DNA of 64,000 bases from Polynucleobacter sp. MWH-Spelu-300-X4 (GTDB taxonomy: Bacteria > Pseudomonadota > Gammaproteobacteria > Burkholderiales > Burkholderiaceae), in NCBI RefSeq assembly GCF_018687515.1, contig NZ_CP061294.1:1240001-1304000 (forward strand). The letters run 5' to 3'. Position 1 is the first letter of the stretch, and each line of letters opens with the position of its first letter. The notes under the pieces are model-generated. The model was not told the DNA's origin, did no database searches, and saw nothing but the letters and a program-made list of their open reading frames with translations. The position numbers were made by a program, and so were the translations under genes. This document shows positions 33,216-42,908 of the stretch, one piece after another.

Positions 33216-33803
33216 GTGAAACCTACAGAAAAATTTACGCCCCTCCCTGCTGAGTATCTTCAATCTTTACCAGCACCAACCCTTCTGCGTCGCATCGCAT
33301 TAAATCTCTATGAGATGTTGGTACTGATGGGCGTGGCCGCATTAACATTTTTAGTACCTCATTTATTAATTGGGGTCATGCTAGAAGCTACCGCCCCCGC
33401 TTGGTTTTTACTAGCGCACCTGTATCTTGTATTAGCACTGTACTTTTCTTGGTACTGGACTAAAACAGGTCAAACACTAGCCATGCAAACGTGGAAAATT
33501 CAACTGATAAGTGAAGACGGCACAATTCTAAAAAAATCCCAAGCGCTCATGCGTTACGCTTTAGGCTCTCTATGGCTCATGCCAGCCGCCTTGATTTTAT
33601 TCATCGCTATCAAAGTAGGTGACCCTGAAAAAATTGGCAGCTATCTCTCCATCACCTTTTTTTCAATGACTTTATTTTTTTGGCCTCTCACAGCGCTTTT
33701 AGATAGGCAGGGTAAACAAACTTTGCCCGATAAATGGGCTAAGACAAGATTGGTCCAATTACCCCGCTTGATTCCTCATCCAATCAGCAGTAGTGAAAAA
33801 TGA
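33216..33803 (+). CDS. RDD family membrane protein
   Basis: A 195-residue protein with about four transmembrane helices and an RDD-type start (LRRIALNLYEMLVLMGVAALTFLVPH), followed by YFSWYWTKTGQTLAMQTWKIQLI. It uses a GTG start 6 bases after the DUF3106 stop. Its 3' end overlaps the oppositely oriented globin gene by 45 bp. Family function is mostly unknown; some members take part in ion transport. Confidence 0.82.
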   Translation: MKPTEKFTPLPAEYLQSLPAPTLLRRIALNLYEMLVLMGVAALTFLVPHLLIGVMLEATAPAWFLLAHLYLVLALYFSWYWTKTGQTLAMQTWKIQLISEDGTILKKSQALMRYALGSLWLMPAALILFIAIKVGDPEKIGSYLSITFFSMTLFFWPLTALLDRQGKQTLPDKWAKTRLVQLPRLIPHPISSSEK

Positions 33804-34148
33804 TTGCATCAGACGTTCAAATAGCAATCCTTTAACACCCATATCCATCAAAGCCTGACGCATACACTCCAGCCATTGGTCTCTTTCCGATAGACCAATC
33901 GGGAAAGGCATATGCCTAGCTTTTAATCTTGGATGGCCATATTGCTGCACATATAAATCAGGGCCTCCAGTCCAACCACTCAGAAATAAATATAACTTAT
34001 CCCTTGAACCATCCAAGCGATCACCATGCATCGCGCGAATACCCGCATAACTTTCATCTAAATCCATTAAGTCATAAAAACGATCTACCAACCGCCTCAG
34101 ACCTTCAGCACCACCTAACAAATCAAATATAGTTTTTTGCTCAGACAT
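33759..34148 (-). CDS. Truncated haemoglobin (group II type)
   Basis: A 129-residue 2-over-2 globin. YGHPRLKARHMPFPIG (about 69-84) carries the proximal-helix histidine region, and WLECMRQALMD (about 92-102) has the group II Trp. Such globins bind O2 or NO in the cytosol. It stands alone on the minus strand and overlaps the end of the RDD gene. Confidence 0.9.
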   Translation of the reverse strand: MSEQKTIFDLLGGAEGLRRLVDRFYDLMDLDESYAGIRAMHGDRLDGSRDKLYLFLSGWTGGPDLYVQQYGHPRLKARHMPFPIGLSERDQWLECMRQALMDMGVKGLLFERLMQSFFTTADWMRNQAG

Positions 34149-34204
34149 ACTGCCCCATTCTTTTTATTCTGTTTTTGTTCTATTTTTCACAAACTGCGAC
34201 GAGT

Positions 34205-36700
34205 TTATAACTCTCGCAAAATTTCCGATGCAGAGGTATTCGCGACTTTTCTTTGCATATTAAAACCTCCCAATATACAAATGAATATCCCCCCAATCAC
34301 ACCATCAACAATCACCCACCAAGAGAAATCCAAATGAATCTCAAACACGAAATTTGCCAACACCCAACCAATTATTAACGCCCCCAGAGCCGCCATTGCA
34401 CCAGAAACAGCTCCAATGACACCTAGTTCTAGGAAGAAGGCACGACGTATTTGCTGACGACGAGCCCCCATCACTTTTAATAGGGTCGCATCCCTTAACC
34501 TATCATCTTGACTAGAAAAAAGCGCAGTCCCCAAAACCAACAACCCTGCCGAGATTGTAAAAACAAATAACAACTCAATCGCGGCAGACAATTTATCTAG
34601 AACCTCCCTCACTTGACGTAGACTCAACTCAACATCAACCACGGTGATGTTTGGGAACCTAGCCACCAAAGACATATCGAGTGGTACCTGCCCACTAACC
34701 GTATCAAGTTGCTGATAAGCAGTAATCCAACTTTGCGGCGCTTCTGATAATATTTTCTCAGGCAAAATCGCGAAAAAATTAACCCTCAAACTACCCCAGT
34801 CCAATTTTCTAATCGATGTTATTTTTGCAGAAATAACTGTTCCAGCGACATCAAACTGCAACTCATCTCCAAGTTTTAAACCTAAAGTTTTGGCAATCCC
34901 TTGCTCTATAGATATTTCAGCATCGCTTGTATCACCATGCCATCGCCCTTCAATGATTTTATTTTTATCGGGTAAAGCAGATCCATAAGATAAATTAAAC
35001 TCTCGATCAACCAATCTTTGAGCACGCTCATCAGCATATTGCTGCGGCATCACTATTTGATGATTGATGTGCGTCAAACGCCCTCTCACCATAGGGTATA
35101 AGGTAGCTTTAGAAACTCCCGACTGACGCAAAGCAGCTTCAACAGTTGCCTTCTGATCCGGCTGAATATTGATTAAAAAACGATTGGGCGCATCTGTTGA
35201 TGCGCCCATTTGCCACGCAGAAAGTAAATCCTGCCGCACAACCACCAACAGCAATAGCGCCATCATGGCAATCGCCAAAGAAGCAATTTGCACACTTGTT
35301 AAGAAAGTTCTACGAGACAAAGCCTGCCAAGTAAACCTCTGAACCACATCTTGCCGCATAAAAGAAGTAGCAACCCATGCGGATAGACGAATAACTCCCC
35401 AAGAAATCACCATGAATACCAAAGCAGCTAATAAAAAACCGCCCAAGGTCATAACAGCTAATTTCAAATCACGCGCAATAAATATCAATAGCGCAAAAAA
35501 ACTAAATAACCCAAGAACCCCAAGCGCCCAAGCAGAAAGACCTGGTAAAGGGACATCTTTCCTCAATACTCTTAACGGAGAAATACCACTCAAAGACATC
35601 ATGGGCGGCCACACAAAACCTAACAATAAAACCAAACTCACCAAAATAGACCAGACAATTGGCCATATAGAGGCAGCGGGTAAATTAGCAATCAATAAAT
35701 CACCAAGAAAAATTAACAACACCTGATGACCTAACCAACCCAACAATGACCCAATAAAAGCGCCCAACAAACCAATCTGGAGAATTTCTTGAAAATAAGA
35801 TCCAAGTATTTTTTTTCTAGAGGCTCCCAAACACTTCCAAATAGCTGCCACATCAGATTGTTTATTAACATAACGTCTAACGGCCAGAACCATAGCGACT
35901 GAAGAAACCATTGCTGTTAGAAGCGCGACCAAAGATAAAAATTTTTCAGCCCTATCCAAAGTGCTACGCATAAAAGGTTGGCTGTTATCAACGCCTTCAA
36001 CCCTCACTCCGCGTAATTGCAAAGTTTGAACTTTTTCTTGAGCCCACTGAACATAAGCCGATAACTGGCTCTCACCACCCGCCAATAAAAAACGGTACGT
36101 TACGCGACTTCCAAACCCGATCAGACCGGTTTGCTCTAATTCATCCGAACGCATCATGACTCTTGGCGCAAAATTTAAAAATCCCGCGCCCTTATCTAAC
36201 TCTTGCGTTATCACCCCAGCAATTTTTAGCTTTAACTGCCCCAATAAAATCAGATCACCAACATCCACTTTTAAGGCTGGCAATAAGGCAGCATCAACCC
36301 AGACAGTACTCGGCGCAGGCACACCACTCTGAGCCACACCTTTTAAATCTAGAGCGTTATCAGCCACCTTCACAACACCACGTAAAGGATAGCCTTCGCT
36401 AACCGCCTTTAAAGAAACTAATTTACTTTGCGTACCAACTCCAGCCATAGTTGGGAAAACAATTGTTTCAGCTGTTTGCAAACCATCAGATACCGCCCGC
36501 TCCTTAAAAATAGCCGGAAGCGGCTGATCGCTGTGAATCAAATAATCTGCTGCAATCAACTGCTTGGCATCCCGATCAAATGCTCGTTGCATACGGTCAG
36601 CCAAATAAGAAACACTACTCAAAGAAGCCACCGAAATAATCAAGGCCACTAATAACCAGTGAAGCTCTGAAGAACGCAGGTTCCGTGGCAAAAAAATCAT
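34205..36700 (-). CDS. ABC transporter permease, FtsX-like
   Basis: An 831-residue inner-membrane protein with two FtsX-type permease units: an N-terminal helix with a large periplasmic domain, helices around 255-440, a second periplasmic domain and a last helix set around 710-815 (LLRDATLLKVMGARRQQIRRAFFLELGVIGAVSG). The layout matches YbbP-type permeases that work with an ATPase of the LolD/YbbA class in lipid or lipoprotein handling. No ATPase gene is adjacent here. Confidence 0.85.
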   Translation of the reverse strand: MIFLPRNLRSSELHWLLVALIISVASLSSVSYLADRMQRAFDRDAKQLIAADYLIHSDQPLPAIFKERAVSDGLQTAETIVFPTMAGVGTQSKLVSLKAVSEGYPLRGVVKVADNALDLKGVAQSGVPAPSTVWVDAALLPALKVDVGDLILLGQLKLKIAGVITQELDKGAGFLNFAPRVMMRSDELEQTGLIGFGSRVTYRFLLAGGESQLSAYVQWAQEKVQTLQLRGVRVEGVDNSQPFMRSTLDRAEKFLSLVALLTAMVSSVAMVLAVRRYVNKQSDVAAIWKCLGASRKKILGSYFQEILQIGLLGAFIGSLLGWLGHQVLLIFLGDLLIANLPAASIWPIVWSILVSLVLLLGFVWPPMMSLSGISPLRVLRKDVPLPGLSAWALGVLGLFSFFALLIFIARDLKLAVMTLGGFLLAALVFMVISWGVIRLSAWVATSFMRQDVVQRFTWQALSRRTFLTSVQIASLAIAMMALLLLVVVRQDLLSAWQMGASTDAPNRFLINIQPDQKATVEAALRQSGVSKATLYPMVRGRLTHINHQIVMPQQYADERAQRLVDREFNLSYGSALPDKNKIIEGRWHGDTSDAEISIEQGIAKTLGLKLGDELQFDVAGTVISAKITSIRKLDWGSLRVNFFAILPEKILSEAPQSWITAYQQLDTVSGQVPLDMSLVARFPNITVVDVELSLRQVREVLDKLSAAIELLFVFTISAGLLVLGTALFSSQDDRLRDATLLKVMGARRQQIRRAFFLELGVIGAVSGAMAALGALIIGWVLANFVFEIHLDFSWWVIVDGVIGGIFICILGGFNMQRKVANTSASEILREL

Positions 36701-36768
36701 TTCAAGGCTCTGATGTGTGCATAAAGTAAGGAAAGCTCATTTAAACACATAAAGAGATAACAAAGAAA

Positions 36769-36796
36769 AAGGGTCTAGCGTTTAAACTAGACCCTT
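36769..36796 (-). terminator. Terminator of tRNA-Arg
   Basis: Perfect 10-bp inverted repeat AAGGGTCTAG / CTAGACCCTT with an 8-base loop, followed on the minus strand by a T-rich run (TTTCTTTG). It lies 10 bases past the tRNA CCA. Confidence 0.85.
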
Positions 36797-36805
36797 ATCT
36801 TTATT

Positions 36806-36882
36806 TGGTGCGGCTGGCAGGAATTGAACCCACGACCCCTTGGTTCGTAGCCAAGTACTCTATCCAACTGAGCTACAGCCGC
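36806..36882 (-). tRNA. tRNA-Arg (ACG)
   Basis: A 77-base cloverleaf with a 7-bp acceptor stem (GCGGCTG / CAGCCGC), encoded CCA, D-loop AGCTCAGTTGGATAGAGT, anticodon loop CTACGAA giving ACG, and T-loop GTTCAATTC. Confidence 0.95.
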
Positions 36883-36902
36883 ATTAAGACCGATATTATG
36901 CC

Positions 36903-37388
36903 ATGGAAATTAAAAATTACATAACTCCTGCCGGACACCTGAGAATAAAAGAGGAACTTCTGCATCTTCTAGATGTAGAAAGGCCTAGTGTCGTAAAAAT
37001 TGTCTCATGGGCAGCCTCTAATGGGGATCGCTCTGAAAACGCTGATTATCAATATGGCAAAAAACGTTTGAGAGAAATTGATCGCCGCATTTATTTCTTA
37101 ACTAAACGACTAGAAGATGCTGTTGTCGTCGACCCAGAAACCAGAGAAGCAACTGATCAAATATTCTTTGGAGCAACTGTCACCTACGCCGAAGAAGATG
37201 GCACAGAAATAACTATTTCAATCGTAGGTGTTGATGAAGTAGACATGGACAAAGGTCATGTCAGTTGGATTTCCCCTATCGCCAAGACCTTAATTAAAAG
37301 TAGAGAGGGGGACACTGTCAGGCTTAAGACGCCAACTGGCGTCAAAGAAATAGAAGTACTTAGTGTTATTTACCAAAAACTCGAGTAA
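36903..37388 (+). CDS. greB: Transcription elongation factor GreB
   Basis: A 161-residue Gre factor that rescues backtracked RNA polymerase by stimulating transcript cleavage. The N-terminal coiled coil contains NGDRSENADYQYGKKRLREI (about 40-59) with the acidic tip residues; the C-terminal FKBP-like domain follows. The basic GreB-type stretch separates it from GreA. It is convergent with spoT, with a 23-bp overlap. Confidence 0.94.
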   Translation: MEIKNYITPAGHLRIKEELLHLLDVERPSVVKIVSWAASNGDRSENADYQYGKKRLREIDRRIYFLTKRLEDAVVVDPETREATDQIFFGATVTYAEEDGTEITISIVGVDEVDMDKGHVSWISPIAKTLIKSREGDTVRLKTPTGVKEIEVLSVIYQKLE

Positions 37389-39651
37389 TACGAACCACGT
37401 CTTGATTTTGTCTTAAACGGCGCATCACTTGAGCCAAATGATGACGGCTCTCTACCTGAATCACAAAACGAATACCCACTGCCGATTCAGTGAATCGATC
37501 ATCCATCGCTACGTGTTCAATATTGGCGTCAGCAGATGTCATCGTACCAGCGATGCGAGCCAAAACACCTTTACTATTTTTAACATCTACTCGAATAGCC
37601 ACATCAAAATGGCGCTTTAAGTCATCGGACCAAATCACATCAACCCAATGCTCGGAGTCCTTATGATGCAAGCGCTGAGCATGTCGGCACTCACGCGTGT
37701 GAATCTGCAACCCCTCACCTTTACCCAAGTAACCCAAAATAATATCGCCAGGAATCGGATGGCAGCAGCTTGGGAAAGACACGGACTCTCCCTCTGCCCC
37801 ATCAATCATGATGGCCTGACGATGCGCAGGCGCTTGCGGAGCCGCATTTTCCCAATCATCTGTATCAAGACGCATTTGCTCAGCGCCATCAGAGTTTTCT
37901 GCCAAAATTAGCTCAATACGTTTAGCAATCACTGCTGGAACACGATGCCCCATCGCCATATCGGCACAAAGGTCTTCCCTCGCTTTAGCGCCCGTCCAGT
38001 GCAAGAGTTTTTCCCAAACATCATCACTCACTAAAGCAGCATCAATACCTTGTTGCCTCAAAGCTTGAGATAACAAGCGCTCACCTAACTGAATCGCTTC
38101 AGAATAACGACGGGTTTTTAGATGATGTCGAATCGCAGCCCTAGCCTTGCCTGTGCGAACAAACGTTAACCAAACAGGATTAGGCTGTGAGTTTGGCGCA
38201 GAACTAATTTCAACAATATCGCCATTTTTTAACTCAGTGCGTAAAGGCAACTGCACGCCATTAACCTTAGCGCCCACGCATTCATTACCCAAGTCACTAT
38301 GAACCGCATAGGCGAAATCAAGCGCCGTCGCCCCTCTAGGTAATGCGCGAATCTGCCCTTTAGGCGTAAACACATAAACAGCATCCGGGAATAAGTCGAT
38401 CTTCACATGCTCCAAGAACTCTTGGGAGTCACCGCTGTTATCCTGAATATCAACCAACGACTGCAACCACTGATGCGCTCTGACTTGCATTTCTGTTAAA
38501 TCATTATCGCCATCCTTATAAGCCCAGTGAGCAGCCACACCTTCTTCAGCCACTTGATGCATAGATTGCGTACGGATTTGAAACTCAACTGGCATACCAA
38601 ACGGCCCGACCAAGGTGGTATGCAATGATTGATAACCATTTAACTTCGGGATAGCAATGTAATCCTTAAACTTGCCAGGCATTGGCTTATATAAAGCATG
38701 AAGCACTCCTAAAGCCCGATAGCACTCGTCAATGGTTTTAACCGTGACTCTAAAAGCATACACATCTAAAACTTGAGAAAAACTCAAATGCTTTTGACGC
38801 ATTTTTAAATAAATACTGTAAAGCGTCTTCTCTCTGCCACGCAAATCGACTTCAAGACCGGCCTTACTTAAAGCCATTCTGGCAGCATCTAAGATCTTCT
38901 CTACCATCTCCTTGCGATTGCCACGCGCTTTTCTAATAGCTTTGTCTAAAGTGGCATACCTAAAAGGAGACCCATGCTTAAAACTTAAATCTTGTAACTC
39001 GCGGTAAACCAAATTAAGTCCTAAGCGATGAGCAATAGGAGCATATATTTCAGCAGTCTCCAAAGCAACACGCTTACGCTTCACCAATGCCATCGCATCT
39101 AGGGTGCGCATATTGTGCAAACGGTCCGCTAGCTTCACCAAAATCACACGCACATCGCGAGCCATCGCCATAAACATTTTTCTGAAACTCTCAGCCTGAG
39201 CTTCAGCATGACTTTGGAATTCCAGCTTATCTAATTTTGTTAAACCCTCAACAAGCTCAGCCACTTTCCCACCAAAAACCTCAACAAGTTCTTGACGAGT
39301 ACTACCAGTATCTTCAATCACATCATGTAAAAGAGCAGCCATGATTGAAGCTGCATCTAAGCGCCAAGTAGCGCACAACTCAGCAACTGCTAGAGGATGG
39401 GTAATGTAAGGCTCGCCGCTTTGGCGGTACTGCCCTAAATGAGCTGAATCAGCATATTGAAATGCTTTCTTTACTAAAGCTAGGTCTTCGGGCTTTAAAT
39501 GAGATAACTTTGCAGTAAGTCCCGCAAGAGAAACAACTTGGGGTTTAGGCGGCGTAGCCGGCTGAGACGTAGGTCCAAACAAATGCCGGCTAGACTGCTC
39601 CAGGATGGCGGCTATGATGCCTTGGGCATCGGATTTAGGCGCCACCGTCAA
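37366..39651 (-). CDS. spoT: Bifunctional (p)ppGpp synthetase/hydrolase
   Basis: A 761-residue RSH enzyme controlling the stringent response. The HD hydrolase domain is intact (HD at 109-110, then VIEDTG); a synthetase domain (KFKDYIAIPKLNGYQSLHTTL), a TGS domain (VFTPKGQIRALPRGATALDFAYAVHS) and a C-terminal ACT domain (VDVKNSKGVLARIAGTM) follow. The gene order gmk-rpoZ-spoT and the intact HD motif favour SpoT over RelA. Confidence 0.94.
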   Translation of the reverse strand: MTVAPKSDAQGIIAAILEQSSRHLFGPTSQPATPPKPQVVSLAGLTAKLSHLKPEDLALVKKAFQYADSAHLGQYRQSGEPYITHPLAVAELCATWRLDAASIMAALLHDVIEDTGSTRQELVEVFGGKVAELVEGLTKLDKLEFQSHAEAQAESFRKMFMAMARDVRVILVKLADRLHNMRTLDAMALVKRKRVALETAEIYAPIAHRLGLNLVYRELQDLSFKHGSPFRYATLDKAIRKARGNRKEMVEKILDAARMALSKAGLEVDLRGREKTLYSIYLKMRQKHLSFSQVLDVYAFRVTVKTIDECYRALGVLHALYKPMPGKFKDYIAIPKLNGYQSLHTTLVGPFGMPVEFQIRTQSMHQVAEEGVAAHWAYKDGDNDLTEMQVRAHQWLQSLVDIQDNSGDSQEFLEHVKIDLFPDAVYVFTPKGQIRALPRGATALDFAYAVHSDLGNECVGAKVNGVQLPLRTELKNGDIVEISSAPNSQPNPVWLTFVRTGKARAAIRHHLKTRRYSEAIQLGERLLSQALRQQGIDAALVSDDVWEKLLHWTGAKAREDLCADMAMGHRVPAVIAKRIELILAENSDGAEQMRLDTDDWENAAPQAPAHRQAIMIDGAEGESVSFPSCCHPIPGDIILGYLGKGEGLQIHTRECRHAQRLHHKDSEHWVDVIWSDDLKRHFDVAIRVDVKNSKGVLARIAGTMTSADANIEHVAMDDRFTESAVGIRFVIQVESRHHLAQVMRRLRQNQDVVRITRVFGK

Positions 39652-39658
39652 TCACCTC

Positions 39659-39862
39659 TTAGAGAGGTACTTTAACCAACATATCTCGATCTGTAACACC
39701 TGCAGCAACTTCACGCAAAGCAGTCACAGTCGGCTTGTCTTTAGCGTTAACGCGAGGAGCGTGGCCCTGCGCTAATTGACGCGCACGGTACGTGGCAGCC
39801 AATACCAATTCAAAACGATTTGGAATGGTCTTTAAACAATCTTCTACAGTAATACGTGCCAT
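39659..39862 (-). CDS. rpoZ: RNA polymerase omega subunit
   Basis: A 67-residue subunit that aids assembly of beta-prime. The family pattern [31 protein letters not shown] is clear. It lies between gmk and spoT, 7 bases before spoT. Confidence 0.95.
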   Translation of the reverse strand: MARITVEDCLKTIPNRFELVLAATYRARQLAQGHAPRVNAKDKPTVTALREVAAGVTDRDMLVKVPL

Positions 39863-39944
39863 GTGATTAACTCAAAAAATACTAGGAATACCTAAAGGAT
39901 AACGCACTTGTGAAAAAGTCGCCTAAAGTTCACTTTATGCCAAG

Positions 39945-40562
39945 TTACAAACCAAGCTCCTGAGCTAGATTTTTATGACGTTCTAGCTGAGGTCCAGCCC
40001 TTAATCGGCTAGCGGAAATAATCTGCCTTAACTCAAATAAAGCAGCTTCAAACAAATCATTAATGACCAAATAGTTAGCTTCACCTACGTGAGTCAATTC
40101 TTCTCTAGCCGCAGCAACACGTCTCTCAATAGTTGCCTCATCATCTTGAGCGCGTTTACGCAAACGATCTTCTAAAGACTGAATCGAGGGCGGCAAAATA
40201 AAAATCCAAATGGCATTAGGAATAATTTTCTGCACTTGCCTAGCGCCCTGCCAATCAATTTCTAAAATGACATCTTTACCAACCGCCATTTGAGATTCGA
40301 TCCAAGACTTAGAAGTTCCATAGCAATTTCCATGAACCTCTGCTGACTCTAAAAAATCTCCTGCTGCTTGGCGTTTTAAAAATTCTTCTTTACTTAAAAA
40401 ATGATACTCACGCCCATCTTGCTCGCCCGGTCTAGGATCTCTCGTCGTGCAAGAAACCGATAACTGAAGACTGGGATCTTTTTCTAACAAGGCATTCACC
40501 AAAGATGACTTACCAGCTCCCGAAGGAGCTACTACCATCAACATACTGCCCGTATATCCCAT
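39945..40562 (-). CDS. gmk: Guanylate kinase
   Basis: A 205-residue kinase converting GMP to GDP. The P-loop [10 protein letters not shown] (about 12-21) and the GMP-binding region [23 protein letters not shown] are present. The N-terminal MGYTGS extension before MLMVV is short, and either Met could be used. It follows the YicC gene by 27 bases. Confidence 0.95.
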   Translation of the reverse strand: MGYTGSMLMVVAPSGAGKSSLVNALLEKDPSLQLSVSCTTRDPRPGEQDGREYHFLSKEEFLKRQAAGDFLESAEVHGNCYGTSKSWIESQMAVGKDVILEIDWQGARQVQKIIPNAIWIFILPPSIQSLEDRLRKRAQDDEATIERRVAAAREELTHVGEANYLVINDLFEAALFELRQIISASRLRAGPQLERHKNLAQELGL

Positions 40563-40589
40563 TTCAAATCTCCACAGTCGCGGTCTTAA

Positions 40590-41510
40590 TTACTCTAAAT
40601 TCTGAACCTGTTCGCGCATTTGCTCAATCAGTAACTTAATTTCAATAGAAGCATTACTACTTTCCTGAGAAACAGATTTAGAGCCTAAGGTATTAGCCTC
40701 ACGATTCAACTCTTGCATCAAGAAATCCAAACGCTTTCCGACGGGACCGCCCTTTTTAAGCGCACTCTCCACCGCATCCAAATGAGTTTTCAAACGACTT
40801 AGCTCTTCAGCCACATCGATACGTACTCCATACAACACCACCTCTTGCCTAATGCGGTCCGAAATGTCATTTTTAGAGACGGCTTGCCCTTGGGCATCCA
40901 CCCCAGTCAAAATCTCAGTTAAGCGCTCTGTCAATTTAGCCTGATGAGCCACAATAATCTCGGGAATCAATGGCTCAATGGTGGCAACAATTCCACGAAT
41001 CCCTACGACACGCTCCATAAGCACTGAGAACAAAGCCCTGCCCTCACCCTGGCGACTCTCTTTCAGGGCCATCAGGGCATCGTTAGCGGCCTCTAATGTG
41101 GCAGAACGCCATAAGGCATCATCAGCCCTAGCCTCATTAATAACCCCAGGCCATTTAAGAATCTCGCCCATGCGCATATTTCCCGCATTAGGCATTTCTT
41201 TAAGAATCGAAGCTTCTATAGACTTCAATCCATCCAAAGCGCTTTTATTCAATAATTCAGTAGCCGCGAGCCCTTGCTCGGCCTCGCGATGGACATTAAT
41301 CCGAAACTCCACCTTCCCACGAGACAGTTGTTTCGTTACCATCTCGCGTATGGGCATTTCCGCTGATCGGCACTCCTCAGGGGAACGTATGTTCAAATCT
41401 AGGAAACGGCTATTCACAGAGCGGCATTCCACCGCTACAGTTGCATAGGCTTTTCCACCTAGATGAATTTGTCTAGAGGCTCCACCAAAACCGGTCATAC
41501 TTTCTATCAT
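40590..41510 (-). CDS. YicC family endoribonuclease-like protein
   Basis: A 306-residue YicC-type protein. The start MIESMTGFGGAS and the C-terminal GKRLDFLMQELNREANTLGSKS motif (about 260-282) are diagnostic. E. coli YicC has been linked to endoribonuclease activity and sRNA turnover. The ATG at 41510 was chosen over longer frames because it matches the family start and avoids overlap with the divergent rph gene at 41533. Confidence 0.9.
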   Translation of the reverse strand: MIESMTGFGGASRQIHLGGKAYATVAVECRSVNSRFLDLNIRSPEECRSAEMPIREMVTKQLSRGKVEFRINVHREAEQGLAATELLNKSALDGLKSIEASILKEMPNAGNMRMGEILKWPGVINEARADDALWRSATLEAANDALMALKESRQGEGRALFSVLMERVVGIRGIVATIEPLIPEIIVAHQAKLTERLTEILTGVDAQGQAVSKNDISDRIRQEVVLYGVRIDVAEELSRLKTHLDAVESALKKGGPVGKRLDFLMQELNREANTLGSKSVSQESSNASIEIKLLIEQMREQVQNLE

Positions 41511-41532
41511 TCTCATATTGTAAAGTCGTAAC

Positions 41533-42261
41533 ATGACAAACTTCAAAAGACCTAGTAACAGAACCGCAGAAAATCTGCGTGATATCAAAATTATTCGTGG
41601 ATTTACCAAACACGCCGAAGGGTCCGTTTTGGTGCAATTTGGCGATACACACGTGCTTTGCACCGCCAGCGTACTTGAAAAAGTGCCACCTCACCAAAAA
41701 GGAAGCGGTGAAGGCTGGGTAACAGCGGAATACGGCATGCTACCTAGAGCCACCCACACTCGCGGTGACCGTGAAGCGGCTCGTGGCAAGCAAAGTGGCC
41801 GCACCCAAGAAATTCAGCGCCTCATTGGCAGATCTATGCGTAGCATTTTTGATCTAAAGCTCTTAGGAGAGCGCACCATTCATCTGGATTGTGACGTACT
41901 ACAAGCCGATGGCGGCACAAGAACCGCTTCCATCACTGGCGCATTCGTGGCAGCCAGAGATGCTGTTAATCAACTTTTAGCGAAAAAATTAATTACACAA
42001 GATCCTATTAAGGATCACGTGGCCGCTATTTCAGTGGGTATTTATGAAGGGCACCCTGTACTCGATCTTGATTACGCGGAAGACTCTGCTTGCGACACCG
42101 ATATGAATGTCGTTATGACCGGCAGTGGAGGAATTATCGAAGTGCAAGGTACCGCTGAAGGTGCCGCATTTTCCAGAGCAGAATTAGATGCCCTACTGAA
42201 TCTTGCTGAAAAAGGTATCAGCGAATTAGTGGCTTTACAAAAACAAGCCTTGGGTAATTGA
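41533..42261 (+). CDS. rph: Ribonuclease PH
   Basis: A 242-residue phosphorolytic tRNA 3'-end trimming enzyme. Conserved stretches [32 protein letters not shown], and [12 protein letters not shown] are visible, with [20 protein letters not shown] in the active-site region. It is full length and divergent from the YicC gene, forming a usual rph-rdgB-hemW group. Confidence 0.96.
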   Translation: MTNFKRPSNRTAENLRDIKIIRGFTKHAEGSVLVQFGDTHVLCTASVLEKVPPHQKGSGEGWVTAEYGMLPRATHTRGDREAARGKQSGRTQEIQRLIGRSMRSIFDLKLLGERTIHLDCDVLQADGGTRTASITGAFVAARDAVNQLLAKKLITQDPIKDHVAAISVGIYEGHPVLDLDYAEDSACDTDMNVVMTGSGGIIEVQGTAEGAAFSRAELDALLNLAEKGISELVALQKQALGN

Positions 42262-42290
42262 TTCATCCATTCATCAATTAAATTTTAAAA

Positions 42291-42905
42291 ATGGTACCCA
42301 AGAAAATTGTTCTGGCCTCTAACAATGCCGGGAAAGTTAAAGAATTTAACTTGCTACTAGCACCACTAGGCTTTGAGGTCATCCCTCAAGGCCTGCTTGG
42401 CATTCCTTCTTGCGAAGAGCCATTCCCAAGCTTTGTCGAAAACGCCATTACCAAGGCAAGACATGCTAGCAAACTAAGCGGCCTCCCCGCTCTAGCCGAT
42501 GACTCAGGGGTTTGCGTTAATGCCTTAGGTGGCTTACCCGGAGTCCTATCTGCGCGTTTTTCTTTATCGGATCAAAAAAAAGATCCTAGCGATGAAGATA
42601 ACAATCAACTCTTAATCAAAAAATTGGCGGGCATCAGCGATCGATCAGCCCACTTCACCTGCACTTTGGTATTTTTAGAATCAGATATTGATCCAGAACC
42701 ATTAATCGCCGTGGGTAAATGGTATGGCGACATCATCGACACACCTAGAGGTTCTGCTGGCTTTGGTTACGACCCTCACTTCTTTATCCCAAGTCTAAAT
42801 AAATCAGCAGCAGAATTAAGTGCCGAAGAAAAAAATGCGATCAGTCATCGTGGGTTAGCCATGCAAGATTTGATTGCGCAGCTACAGCGCAAATTTAAAC
42901 AGTAA
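42291..42905 (+). CDS. rdgB: XTP/dITP pyrophosphatase
   Basis: A 204-residue HAM1-family enzyme removing non-canonical purine nucleotides such as dITP and XTP. The motif LASNNAGKVKEF (8-19) and the catalytic ADDSGVCVNALGGLPGVLSARF region (about 67-88) are present, as is GFGYDPHFFIP. It lies between rph and hemW. Confidence 0.95.
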   Translation: MVPKKIVLASNNAGKVKEFNLLLAPLGFEVIPQGLLGIPSCEEPFPSFVENAITKARHASKLSGLPALADDSGVCVNALGGLPGVLSARFSLSDQKKDPSDEDNNQLLIKKLAGISDRSAHFTCTLVFLESDIDPEPLIAVGKWYGDIIDTPRGSAGFGYDPHFFIPSLNKSAAELSAEEKNAISHRGLAMQDLIAQLQRKFKQ

Positions 42906-42908
42906 CCC

